This document shows, in pieces, positions 44,231-54,220 of a DNA stretch of 64,000 bases. The stretch comes from Gracilaria domingensis (lineage: Eukaryota; Rhodophyta; Florideophyceae; Gracilariales; Gracilariaceae). Each line of letters starts with the position of its first letter. Position 1 is the first letter of the stretch. The stretch covers positions 1 through 64,000 of the forward strand of contig VCMS01000038.1 in NCBI GenBank assembly GCA_022539475.1. The letters run 5' to 3'. The position numbers were made by a program, and so were the translations under genes. The notes beneath the pieces are model-generated. The model worked only from the letters and a program-made list of their open reading frames with translations, did not search any database and was not told where the DNA came from.

Positions 44231-45132
44231 ATGAACTCCCAGTCCGACATGCCTCCCACTCCGCCTCCGAGTCCCAGATACTCTGACGTCCCTCAGGCCT
44301 CATCTCCCGCCCGAACGACTCGGGCCGTTATTGTTGGAAGGGGGCGTATAGGTACCATGCTGGCGAACGAAGAAGATACGGTCATTTCCGCACACGAATT
44401 CTGCAGCATGGCTGCTACCTCTCATCTTTCTGATGTACCGATACTAGTTTGTGGAAGAACGAACACCCTGGAGACCGTAATTCAGGCTTGCCCTTATTCG
44501 CTCAGAGAGAATCTCGTTTTCTTCCAGAATGGAGACATCATACCATTGCTTTCGAAGCTCGGTGTGGACAAATGTTCAAAAGTTGTCCTATACGTTGGTG
44601 TCCCTCAAGAAACGCAGCTCCGCAGGATGGTGTCACTCCTCAAAGTCCGGATGGTCTCACTGTCGCAACAGGAAAGTGGGCCTCCAACGTTGCAGACAGG
44701 TTTAGGTCTATGGGTCTCACTTGCGCGGTTGTCGACGAAGACACATTTCTCGTAAGCTATTATGAGAAGCTCGTGTGGCTATCAGCGTTCAACATCGTCG
44801 GGGCCTCAAGAGGTTTCATTCCTATGGACGTAGTCGCTACGGAGTGCAGTACGGTTGTGCTCACAATAATGAAAGAGCTGTTGAAGATAGTTTCGCTTAA
44901 GACAGGTACTACTTTCAACCTGGAAGAGACCGTTGGGCGACTTCTTGCATATGGGAAAACTCTCGTTGGCTTCCCTACTTCTTTCTCCGACTTTCAGTTT
45001 AGGAACGCGTACTTCTACGACTTTTCCCGCCAAGAAAGAAACATTGTAGGCGGTGACCCCGCTCCTTTTCATACAAACTACGTCAACGTTGTTAAGGAAA
45101 AGTTATCCCCCTCCCCATTCCCCCAGCTTTGA
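44231..45132 (+). pseudogene. Rossmann-fold NAD(P)-binding protein, ketopantoate-reductase-like, frameshifted
   Basis: ATG 44231 opens a frame with a Pro/Ser-rich start and a nucleotide-binding loop, VIVGRGRIGT (residues 34-43). It continues with ILVCGRTN and LVFFQNGD. Near 44610-44640 the coherent sequence passes to the next frame, which gives GLTVATGKWASNVADRF and YYEKLVWLSAFNIVGA and runs to TGA 45130-45132. The second half has the helical layout and the Lys-Leu segment of ketopantoate-reductase-like proteins (ApbA/PanE superfamily). One indel, or one sequencing error, separates the halves. The family call is tentative; a Rossmann oxidoreductase is firm. Confidence 0.6.
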
Positions 45133-45758
45133 GGTTCGAACACATGACTTTTCGGTGTTGTAAACCTTTTAGAGATAGTTAAACATAAAAGTTACTTTAT
45201 CGAAATGACCTGTTCCTATTACATTACTTATATTGTTCGTCCTTCTGTGGTTCAAATATGCCCCTTTAAATCCTACATCCGTTATCACTAATACTTCGCT
45301 AAGATTTTGCTAGATAGAAAATGGTCATTCCATATCATTAAAGTGCACGATACTAGTAACGAAACAGGTACAAAAATTGTGATATTTCTGAAGAACTAAG
45401 CGTTTGCATTACTTGGGGCACCCGTATAAAGTAAGGTAAACCTTTTATGGGTTTCAACCCATAATGGAGGTTGTTTTACTCTTCTTGATTTCTAAGCTCA
45501 TGTAAAGATATTTACAGTTTTCTTTACCCACTTGAACCCGTACATATAATTTATGACTAAATCATCCTTTCTTTACTTCAAATCGATGCAAAAACTTCTC
45601 CTCCTAGTAACGTTTTAAAACAGTACTACAATACCCGTATATGGTCGTTCGTAGACTCTTTTTATACTACGAAACACCTTGTGAACATCAATCACATCCT
45701 TCTCATTCGTATACCCACACCCATTTGCAAAACGAACCCTTTCGAAAGCTTTCAAAAC
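45133..45758. other. AT-rich gap
   Basis: No ORF or repeat of note. It contains the 3' flank of the oxidoreductase gene and the upstream region of the phosphatase-like gene. Confidence 0.4.
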
Positions 45759-46630
45759 ATGTATAACTCAGAAGTTAGAGCCCAAGAAGTAACTCCTCAG
45801 CAGCTGGCTAACGAAATATTCGAAAATGGCTACGCCGTGATTAGTGATGTTGACGGTACTCTGAAAGAGCTGGGGAGAACATTCCTGCCGAAACAGTCAA
45901 ATGCATGAAGTACATCAACGCACGCGTTGGTTTCGGAATTGCTACTGGGCGAGATATAGAGGATGCCGAGAGTTTCATGGAGCACCTGGGTGGCTACACT
46001 TTTGGCATCTCTGGAAACCAAGGCGCACGGGTGAGATTATCCAATGGTACCGAAATTAATCAGGACCTTGACAGGGAAGGCTACAAAAGATGTGCAGCCG
46101 AACTTGAGAGACTTGCACTCTCCTTAAATGAATCGCACGGACTTCACGAAGAGCGTCAACAAGCAGTGGTGAGCACTAGAAAAGACAGTGGACTCCCTAA
46201 CTTCACGTACAATGGACTGTCGAAGTGGAAAACAGAAGTTAACTCCGGTATTTCAAAAGTGTTGACATCCTTTCCGAACCTGGTTGCGTACCCTCAGGAT
46301 GAAAACTGTGATATAGGGGACATTCGTTTCACGAAAAATAGTGGGGCGCTAGCCTTGGTTGAAAACGACCCCCAGTTCGACACACATATAATCGTTGCTT
46401 TCGGGAATGCTTCCAATGATGGCCCTCTATATGAAATGGCAACCCTGGCAGTTCATGTGAAGGGAGAAGACCATTCAGCAGCGGTAACATATCTTGTTGA
46501 TGGCGTGGAGGACGTGCATGAGACCATCAGAAGGGTGGCAGAACTGTACGGGTACAGAAAATGCAAGTGTCAAAGGTTTAGAAATGCTCTTGGAATTTGT
46601 TTCAAGTGCTACGATGCCCTTAATACTTAG
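45759..46630 (+). pseudogene. HAD-superfamily phosphatase-like protein, frameshifted near the start
   Basis: ATG 45759 leads to VISDVDGTL (residues 28-36), HAD motif I with nucleophile Asp30 and acid/base Asp32. After about 45875 the frame is lost, and the next frame continues with ETVKCMKYINARVGFGIATGR and ISGNQGA. Motif IV appears as FGNASNDGPLYEM (about 46401-46439). The frame ends at TAG 46628-46630. Comparison with the related gene at 46683-47542 fixes the break as one missing base. The length of about 290 residues and motif order fit Cof-type or trehalose-phosphatase-like HAD enzymes. The C-terminus ends in a Cys-rich tail. Substrate unknown. Confidence 0.7.
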
Positions 46631-46682
46631 CTATGATATGAGATCTCAGTAATAAAAGTGTCGTGTATATCTCAATACCCTT

Positions 46683-47542
46683 TTATGAATCTTGGTGGTT
46701 TTTATCGTGCTGCTTTTCCTCGTAGCCGTACAACAGAGCCACCAACATAATTGTCGAATGTACATCCTCCACGCTTTCGAACAGGTTGTGTACTCCACCC
46801 GGGATACAATCTTCTTTGACGTGAACGCCGTACACGCCTACCTCATGCAAAGGCCCGTCGCTCAAAGCACTTCCGAACGTCACGACGTCATCCGTATCAA
46901 TAAATCTCGGTTCATTATCCACAAGATTTTCTCCTCCGCTTCCTTTTGTGTATCGCTTGTCCACAATTTCGCAACTTTTATCGCCGGGATAGATAACAAA
47001 CGCATCCATCTTCTGCAACAGGTCCCCAATAGCAGAATCCACTTCTTCTTTCCACTGCCACAGTTTGTTGTACACGAAATTGGGAAGGCCACTATCACTT
47101 CTGGTCTCCACGAACCCCTTGTCATCATCATTCACAATACCATGCCTCCTATTCAAATCCCTTGCCAGAACAGTAGTCCGTCAACAGTGTGGTCAAGGGT
47201 GTGATCATTGAATGCACCCTTAATTTCCCTCTCGTCAGAGAAACGCAGGAAAGCTCCATGATTCGCCGAGACACCAAACTTATAGTCTCCGAGTCCTTCC
47301 ATTTTCCCCTCCACGTCGCCCACATCACCCCCTGTGACAAGTCCGAAACCAACACGTTCGTCAATGAACTTCATACACTTCACAACTTCTTCTGGAATTG
47401 ACTCTCCTTCTCTTCTCAACGTTCCATCAACGGAACTTAATATACCGTAACCATTGGCATATATGAACTTAGACAAGGTATTTGGTGAAATTTCCGCAAG
47501 CTCTCTCTTTCCTCTGGCCATTTTTTCCTGATACAGCACCAT
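46683..47542 (-). pseudogene. Second HAD phosphatase-like gene, frameshifted and lacking the nucleophile
   Basis: A tail-to-tail paralogue of the preceding gene, ending 52 bp from it. ATG 47542 leads to ILSSVDGTL (residues 34-42), where the nucleophilic Asp of DxDGT is Ser. Then FGLVTGGDVGD and VSANHGA follow. Near 47155 the reading changes frame and goes on with SGLPNFVYNKLW and VVTFGSALSDGPLHEV to the stop at 46683. The paralogue's matching SGLPNFTYNGLSKW anchors the join. Loss of the nucleophile argues against phosphatase activity even apart from the frameshift. Confidence 0.7.
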
Positions 47543-47554
47543 GATGCACAAGAC

Positions 47555-47740
47555 CGCATGACAGGACTCTATAGACTTCTCAGTTTCTACTTTCTCTTAA
47601 GGACCTTTAAAGTGCAGTTAGAAATGTTANATACAGTCACGCATAACTGGCACAAGTTACCGCATAGACAGGAACTGTATAGACTTCTCAGTTTCATACT
47701 TCTCTTAAAAGCAACCTTAAGTGCAGTTTCAGAAATGTTA
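47555..47740. repeat. Tandem duplication of about 115-120 bp, with one undetermined base
   Basis: CTATAGACTTCTCAGTTTC followed by TTCTCTTAA, TTAAGTGCAG-like and AGAAATGTTA landmarks occurs at about 47570-47629 and again at 47684-47740. The two copies differ by small indels. The single N of the window (47630) lies at the end of the first copy. Confidence 0.6.
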
Positions 47741-47961
47741 GGACGCTACATGTTCAATTGCGAATTGACTGGTGCCACCAATGATGTTAACGATACCGAG
47801 CATTTGGCATGTTGCAATTAGACGCAACTGGACCAAAGACGTTTGACATTTGTTCAATTACCAGCCTGCCGCACCTTTTCTATGTTCATATGTATAGCCT
47901 TGTAATAGTATACTACTCTTAATACTCGCAAGACACACATAATTTACTAATCATCTCATTC
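47741..47961. other. Gap before the dioxygenase gene's 3' end
   Basis: No ORF, repeat or other feature was seen here. Confidence 0.35.
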
Positions 47962-48627
47962 TCATCCACTTCGAGGCGCTCGCAGCCTCATTATTGGCAA
48001 ATCGTCATCACTACTACTCTCGAGCACTTCGGTTCTACCGGCGTCCGCTTCCACACCAATCTCCACGACCACTTGGTCTTCGTCCATGTCAACCGCCCCA
48101 CCCTCCTTATCGGACAACAGTTCATCCTCCGCCTCCTCCTCCTCGTCACCATTGACAAATGTGGGTCGGAAATCCCGCACCCGATGAACAGCATCAGGTA
48201 GTGCGTAGCCCTCTGGTACCATGTACATGTGGTATCTAACCAGCAAATCCATAGACTCGGGCCTAACCACCTTGTCTTTCCCACTTGCTCCAGCATGTGT
48301 CACATCACCACGGCCCACGAATACAGAGTTTGGTGGGATGATTATCTTCTTCTCTGGATACACCTCCGACATCACTCGCAACTGTTGGTTGTTCATCCCC
48401 ACCAGTTGATGGCTTCCAGCGCTCACCCAGAGAGGAAAGCCCTCTTTCCCAGAGGCCATTACAAAGTATCCGGGGTTGCCAGTATTCATTGTTTCCTTCG
48501 TAACCAGACCACTGAAGTCGGTGTGCAGCGTCTGGCGCTTGCACTTTCTCGTCGTTCCCAGAAATCGACCACCAGTTTTCGGAGTGTACATCTTCACAGC
48601 TTCCCTTTCATTGTCCCATAGTCCCAA
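47962..48627 (-). CDS. Catalytic part of a 2-oxoglutarate/Fe(II) dioxygenase, continuing the ParB-like gene in another frame
   Basis: 221 codons, without an ATG at the head, overlapping the end of the 48608-51877 ORF by 20 bp in the +1 frame. It holds the iron facial triad of the 2OG dioxygenases: His35 and Asp37 in LHTDF, and His111 in GDVTHAG. It is followed by an Arg-bearing strand (LLVRYHMYM, Arg131) fit to bind 2-oxoglutarate. The preceding frame ends with the N-terminal part of such a fold (QNGYCVLDGF). The two halves therefore belong to one protein of about 1,300 residues. The break is a frameshift mutation, a sequencing error or a programmed +1 shift. The C-terminal tail is acidic. 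The substrate may be a nucleic-acid base or a protein. Confidence 0.75.
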   Translation of the reverse strand: MGLWDNEREAVKMYTPKTGGRFLGTTRKCKRQTLHTDFSGLVTKETMNTGNPGYFVMASGKEGFPLWVSAGSHQLVGMNNQQLRVMSEVYPEKKIIIPPNSVFVGRGDVTHAGASGKDKVVRPESMDLLVRYHMYMVPEGYALPDAVHRVRDFRPTFVNGDEEEEAEDELLSDKEGGAVDMDEDQVVVEIGVEADAGRTEVLESSSDDDLPIMRLRAPRSG

Positions 48628-51600
48628 AGCCCAGCAATTGTACCCATTCGAACATCAAGTAAAGCACGCGACTTACAACCCACCTGAGCTCCTCATTATC
48701 CTCCGGCTTCTCCACCGTACCCCAACGTGTCGACATCACTCTCCCCTCAAATGGTCCATCGCTACCGTCCTTCCATCCTTCATCATCGTTGATTATTTGA
48801 ACAAACGACTTCTGTTCCTCTCCTTTCCGTATATCCGGCATCGCTCCATACTCATTCTCGAAGAAGTCCACCAACTTCCCCGACACATCTCCGAACTCCC
48901 GAACTTCTTCCAACTCCTCCCATTTAGGGACACCATTATCCGTCGCAAAGCCATCAAGCACGCAATATCCATTCTGCCTTAGCTCAGCTTGCATTCGGGC
49001 GAAGAACATTTGCCCAAATTCGTCATGCTCCTTCGCAGCAACCCACAGCACCTCTTCATCATCCATACCTGTCGGTCGAGTACGAGGATACTGCATACCA
49101 AATGTCTCCGCCCGTAGGCGATGTTCAGCCCTTGCAGCGTGCCAAAAGACAAGATGGTGTACATCTCTGAGATTCGAGACACTTAGCAGCTCCGACCTAT
49201 GTCCCTTCGGCAAGTGAATGACTCTGAGCCAGGGGTCCTTGTGCTCAATTACGTTCTTCCCTTGCCATTCCTGCCGTCTCAGCCTGGCATACCCGCACCA
49301 TGATGGGTTCGGTGGGCCATCATATGGGTCACCTCGAACAAGTCCGTGCTCCTCAGATTCCGGAAGAGCTGTAGGTAACTCGTCATCAAATGACCCCCCA
49401 CCTGTCTCTTGCTGATCGTCTGGCGCAGCATCTTTCTCGACGGTGACAACCCGTGGAACTGTCACAGAAAGAAGCTCATCGTCATCCACAAATGCAGAAC
49501 TGCCTGCGTTCTCTGCATTCGCTCCCTCTCCCAATGCCACGAACTGAACCTTCATCGACCTTCCTCTCAGCACATGTTCATTTAGTTGAGACATCAGGTC
49601 ATCCGGTGTCATGCTGTTCAGAGTAGATCTCATCTGTTGTGTGAAAGTCTTTCTCCGTTTCTTCCTCGGCGGAGCCCGCTGTTCTTCTTCAGAGCTATCC
49701 AGAACTTCTATGGCACCTCGATTTCGGCCGTGCTCAATTTCCCTATAACTCACCTGCGCCCGTTCTCGTGCACTTCTTCGCGGCTCCCCTTCTTCACTGG
49801 CAGATGTTGCAGCAGCAGCAGCGGGAGTCCTCCTCTTCGTCACGGACTGCTTCACTGGTGCGGGGGGCGGAATAACCTTGAGCATCGTCCGCAATCGATT
49901 CTGAACGGAAGTCGTGGCAGTTCTAATTGAGTTCGTCCTGCTCCGAACACGCGGCAATGTGTTGAAGTTCACAACTTGTCCCAAAAGGAACTGATACACA
50001 GCTGCGTTGTTGTCTGGGTCTTCAACGTCATCTTCATTCGATGGAGCAGAAAGACTGACTTCGCGTTTCAGGAACACTTCCATGGACTCTTCCTCGTTCA
50101 GTTCATTCCTCACTGCTCTAGCCGCGCGTAACAGAGACACTGCTCTATCATAAAAGAAACCTCGAACCTCCTCAAAGCTTTTCCATTGCTTTGTCTTCGT
50201 CGACTTGCCCTTCAATAGAAACATCTGAAGACAATCAAGAATGAAGGTAAACTCCTCGGCATCCAAAATATATAGCGGAGTATGGGACAGATGTGTGAGA
50301 CCTACGTCGCTCACAGTCTCACATGTATCCTCGAAATGGGCCAGCATTCCCTCACGAGACATGAGTTGCAGGGCGACATTGGCATATCTCAGATACTGAC
50401 GCTCTTGCACAGTCCCAATCAGTTGGCTCTCCTTCAACACTTCTGTCACTTCTGCAGGATCCACGTCTGCCGGCGTCACCCCCTCAATATCTTCAATTAG
50501 AATGGCGACCACACTAACTATAGAGTGTATCTTGTCTGCAAACATCATCCTTCGCATGGTACTCGTCGACTCATTGAGGTACGAAGCAACACATAACAAT
50601 TCCTTCATCCCAATGGGCCTCCCATCTCTTCGTATCAGGAGATTGAAACGCCAAAATTTGGCTAATCGCTTCCACTTCGGTGCACCAGTCGCTGCCAAAT
50701 ATTGTATAGCTTTCAGACGATGCAAACCATCTACAATGAAGCACTTCTTCGTTAGGCGACCCTTGTTAGTATCCCTCTCTCCCGTAGTAGCATCTTGTAA
50801 GGCCACCACTGGAGAACCCATCGACTGCAATATCCCCCGCTCCTCCATACTCTTCACAAGGGCTTCAACGTGGCGTTTACTTACTCCACGGAGTAAATTG
50901 GGCGGAGTGTCCACCAGAGTGATGTCAACAGTAACAACAACCATCCGGTACTGATTGAGGTTCACCTTTGGTACCTTCTGACGAATTCGTCTGTACGTCT
51001 TGCTCCGAGTAGGTGTCCCTTGTGTTCCAGACCGCTCGCCAGAAACACTTGAACCTGCCATTCTTGCGGACAGAAGCACAACGTCATCGTCCTGCTGCTC
51101 CGCAGTTTCTGGTGCAGTTTGGGGTACAGATGGACCAGCTCCTTGCGCGGATTGCGCATCCGCGTCTGGAAGGGGACCTTTCATGATCTCATCTTCCTCC
51201 TCTTGCACAGCCGTCCCCTGCTGAACCTTCTGTTTCGACGCAGAAGATCCCCTTGTGTCGACGGTCTGATTCATCGCAGGAGAAGCCCTTTTCGACGCAG
51301 TGGGCTTCGTAGCGGAGGTAGACTTTGTTTGACCTGTCCGCTTCGTAGCTGGGGATGATATTGTCTCCTTAGTTCGCTTCGTAACAGACGATGGACCGGC
51401 CCGCGGAGGTGCTACTGATGCGCTACCTCTCGGTATTGATGAACTTCGAATTGGCTCCGTGCGGCTTGTCGGCGTCATCGCTTCACTCATAGCGCTCACC
51501 GTTCGTCGCTTGGACGCCGGAATGCTGGCTGCCACCGGTTCCATCATTTTCTCATCCCAAGGAGCGGCCGTCCGGAGATCCTGGATATATTGTGGAAGAT

Positions 51601-51877
51601 CCAGGCCCTCCGCCCGGTAAGGGTAGAACGTCTGACCGCTTCGACTGATGAGAATATTATGAACCACCACAAGATCTGGGTCCAATTGCTTCCCGTGCAA
51701 CTCACGGCGTAGAACACTTCCAATTCCATGCAACAACGCTTCCCCGACTATCACCTTTCCTTCATCCTCAATATCCATCTGCAGAGAAACCCGCATTCCA
51801 CCTTGCAATAATCGAGTGCTCCGCCGAGTGCGAGGAGTCACGCTTTGCGTACGCTTTCGAACACGAGTTGGCTTCAT
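48608..51877 (-). CDS. Large ParB-like domain protein, N-terminal part of the ParB-dioxygenase gene
   Basis: 1089 codons from ATG 51877. Residues 1-300 are basic and Ser/Thr/Lys-rich with AT-hook-like simplicity. Residues about 312-460 look like a ParB/sulfiredoxin fold, with the key VDGLHRLKAI motif (382-391). Residues 460-640 are helical, as in the ParB helical region. 700-770 is Ser/Arg-rich with RKKRRK, a likely nuclear signal. The C-terminal 100 residues start a 2OG dioxygenase fold. ParB-like domains occur beside base-modifying dioxygenases in phages and in some eukaryotic elements, which suggests DNA modification. Its promoter side is a mirror copy of the leader of the transposon's ORF1, so it probably belongs to the element. 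The start ATG is the first in the frame. Confidence 0.75.
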   Translation of the reverse strand: MKPTRVRKRTQSVTPRTRRSTRLLQGGMRVSLQMDIEDEGKVIVGEALLHGIGSVLRRELHGKQLDPDLVVVHNILISRSGQTFYPYRAEGLDLPQYIQDLRTAAPWDEKMMEPVAASIPASKRRTVSAMSEAMTPTSRTEPIRSSSIPRGSASVAPPRAGPSSVTKRTKETISSPATKRTGQTKSTSATKPTASKRASPAMNQTVDTRGSSASKQKVQQGTAVQEEEDEIMKGPLPDADAQSAQGAGPSVPQTAPETAEQQDDDVVLLSARMAGSSVSGERSGTQGTPTRSKTYRRIRQKVPKVNLNQYRMVVVTVDITLVDTPPNLLRGVSKRHVEALVKSMEERGILQSMGSPVVALQDATTGERDTNKGRLTKKCFIVDGLHRLKAIQYLAATGAPKWKRLAKFWRFNLLIRRDGRPIGMKELLCVASYLNESTSTMRRMMFADKIHSIVSVVAILIEDIEGVTPADVDPAEVTEVLKESQLIGTVQERQYLRYANVALQLMSREGMLAHFEDTCETVSDVGLTHLSHTPLYILDAEEFTFILDCLQMFLLKGKSTKTKQWKSFEEVRGFFYDRAVSLLRAARAVRNELNEEESMEVFLKREVSLSAPSNEDDVEDPDNNAAVYQFLLGQVVNFNTLPRVRSRTNSIRTATTSVQNRLRTMLKVIPPPAPVKQSVTKRRTPAAAAATSASEEGEPRRSARERAQVSYREIEHGRNRGAIEVLDSSEEEQRAPPRKKRRKTFTQQMRSTLNSMTPDDLMSQLNEHVLRGRSMKVQFVALGEGANAENAGSSAFVDDDELLSVTVPRVVTVEKDAAPDDQQETGGGSFDDELPTALPESEEHGLVRGDPYDGPPNPSWCGYARLRRQEWQGKNVIEHKDPWLRVIHLPKGHRSELLSVSNLRDVHHLVFWHAARAEHRLRAETFGMQYPRTRPTGMDDEEVLWVAAKEHDEFGQMFFARMQAELRQNGYCVLDGFATDNGVPKWEELEEVREFGDVSGKLVDFFENEYGAMPDIRKGEEQKSFVQIINDDEGWKDGSDGPFEGRVMSTRWGTVEKPEDNEELRWVVSRVLYLMFEWVQLLGFGTMGQ

Positions 51878-51939
51878 GTTGAACAGCTATTGCAGTGAAA
51901 GGTGTATATCAACAATACGCTCGCTCTGGACGATACAAG

Positions 51940-52394
51940 AACGGATGCGAGCCTTTAAATGGCGACTTACGCTGGGCACCCCCGCTTTCGGCAGCTCCTC
52001 CCAGCGCACTGCCAGTCTCGTCCGTGTCCTGTCCGTGGCCGCTCGCACACTGATTGTACGCTTTAGAGTCGTGGAGTTCGCGCAATGATGACTCACGCGA
52101 GCAATGGTCGCGTTCGTTGGCGCCGCTGTCCACGTGTATTTGCGGGAGTAGGCTGTACATGGAAGTGAATGAGTGTACTCTTGACTACTATGCAAAGCAT
52201 TTGAAGAGCATGATTAGAAAACGCGACCATTGCTCGCGTGAGTCATCATTGCGCGAACTCCACGACTCTAAAGCGTACAATCAGTGTGCGAGCGGCCACG
52301 GACAGGACACGGACGAGACTGGCAGTGCGCTGGGAGGAGCTGCCGAAAGCGGGGGTGCCCAGCGTAAGTCGCCATTTAAAGGCTCGCCTCCGTT
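51940..52394. promoter_or_regulatory. 175-bp inverted repeat forming a divergent promoter region
   Basis: Arms 51940-52114 and 52220-52394 are inverted copies with one or two mismatches, separated by 105 bp. Each arm holds the CATTTAAAGG TATA-like element. The left arm ends 62 bp before ATG 51877 of the ParB-dioxygenase gene on the minus strand. The right arm ends 15 bp before ATG 52410, the ORF1 start, on the plus strand. The same leader lies before ORF1 in copy 1. Shared control of both gene sets is therefore likely. That the arms are promoters is inference from position. Confidence 0.65.
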
Positions 52395-52409
52395 GTTTGC
52401 GCTGAAGCG

Positions 52410-52488
52410 ATGGATTCCACCGATGTTGGAGAGGAGATACATCCTATCGACATGAGTGCTCCGCCTCCGGCGTTCCATGCATATGTCA
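52410..52488 (+). pseudogene. ORF1 remnant of copy 2
   Basis: The first 26 codons of ORF1, from the same ATG and leader as 182 in copy 1, survive up to the deletion junction at 52488/52489. Past the junction the frame runs out of register with the methyltransferase gene. Confidence 0.55.
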
Positions 52489-53973
52489 TTCATTATATTC
52501 TGTGCCATGGCACAGTTTCATGTGTGGCACAGGATACTTTCGGAAACGGCGAGTACGAAAGATGAAGCTGGAAGCGAAGGTAAACCAGAACTCATGCCTT
52601 CGTTTAAAGTGGATGCGAATCCACTGGTGTTCATCCGGGATCGCAGTAATGTTGGAGGGAATCCACGGAAGTTTGGGATACAGCCCGTAACGGAGTACGC
52701 CGTTCATGGGGTGAAGCGTGGATTGCGACCATCGGAGGAAGCCAGTCTTACTCCATTTGAGGAGAACAATTTCATTCCTTCTACTTTCCCGGCTAACAGG
52801 AATGTAATTGACCGGGTGCCAAAACCGAGAGCGGGGGAGTGGTTGACATGGAAGGTACATGAGCCAGGTAGTTCAGTACCAGGTGGGCAGTACATAAGAC
52901 CGGAGCAGAAGTCAAGGGAGTTGATGAAGGAGTTGATATGTCGCTTCACAAGACCGGGTGATCTTGTCATGGACATTTTCGCAGGAACTTTTTCTACGGG
53001 TATGGCGTGCCTATCGCTGACAAAGCATAGGAAGTTCTTGGGGTGCGAGAAGAATAGGCCATGTTTCAGCCATGCGAAGCACCATCTAACGACTCTTATG
53101 GCCGAAGTCATTCGCGGGGGGAAGAATGACATCCTGGTTGAACAGGAGGTGGTGGATGCGGCTTCAACGACCTATGAACGGGTTCCACATCGGGACCGAG
53201 GTCGGCTTGAATGGGAGGCTCCATTTGGTTACCCCCAGTACCAAGTGATGCCTGGACATATTACTCAGTTCCTAGGAAGATACTGGGAGGACTGGGACTT
53301 TGTCGAGAAGTGTGGACAGCGTACTGTAGATCTTTGGGAGGGGAAGTACCGAGGAGCTCTGAATCTTATGGATATGCATATGCTGTTGACTGTTGAAGCC
53401 AATCGCTATCGCTTACATATAGCATCTTCTAAGATTCGACATCCCCGTGCTGGTATGGGGGTGTTCACGGAACATAACATATTGGCTGGGGAAACTATCT
53501 GTCATTTCTATGGAACTTTGGTATACACGGATCTGACGAACCGGAAGGAAAGACACTTAACGTATGGAAGTGGCTGTCTCGGAGCAACTCCAGTGCGGTA
53601 CAAGTTGTTTTCTATGATGGTCACTGTGACTGGTACGGAGTTTCTGCACCTGAGGAACAGACCAGGACAGGCTCAGGATAGGAAGGAGAGCGAAGTCTAC
53701 ATTGTCCCGGCGCCTTTTTGTATCGGGGGCTACATTAACGACGCCGGATATCATGCCGGGGATCCCGATTTATCGGAGCCCCGGTCAAACAGGACTCGAA
53801 GTGCCAATGTGCAGGTGGTGGAAGCGAAGTCCGTGATACAGTTCAAGTCAGACCTTTCTAACTATGCTCTACTTCGTTGTAGAGCAGTAAGAGATATTGA
53901 GAGGGGCGAAGAGTTGTATTTCAACTACGGAGAGCAGTACGCCTGGGACTGGGCTCTGACATTGGAGCAATAG
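52477..53973 (+). pseudogene. Methyltransferase-SET fusion lacking the methyltransferase N-terminus
   Basis: The frame (ATG 52477, a chance start just before the junction) resumes copy-1 residue about 221 and runs to TAG 53971-53973. Lost are residues 1-220 with the catalytic DPPF motif. Kept are the AdoMet-binding FAGT segment and the whole SET domain. The SET motif GEELYFDYG reads GEELYFNYG here, an Asp-to-Asn change. About 498 codons remain. A SET-only product could in principle be made, but DNA methylation could not. Confidence 0.8.
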
Positions 53974-54220
53974 ATGAGTTCAGTACCGAATAGAAAGTAA
54001 ATATGTTTGTGAGTGTTGCAGCTGCCTGCAATGCGCGTTGTTGTACATGTACACTGGAGCTCTTCATCTGTAACGGCGATATTTGCGACCCATTGGGCAC
54101 CTCAAATTCCTAAAAAGCAGGAACTGCGGAGTCTCCCGGAATATCTGAACCATGCACCCCCCCCACCCCCTCCCCCCCGCCCCAACAATTTCGTTTCATT
54201 ACCCTGTTTATCTCCACAAC
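53974..54220. other. Gap between SET and coiled-coil genes of copy 2
   Basis: Matches 3320-3567 of copy 1, including the C-rich tract (54156-54183), a shorter and slightly changed version. It ends with TCTCCACAAC before the ATG at 54221; the AG of the copy-1 CCACAG is changed to AA here. Confidence 0.4.
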
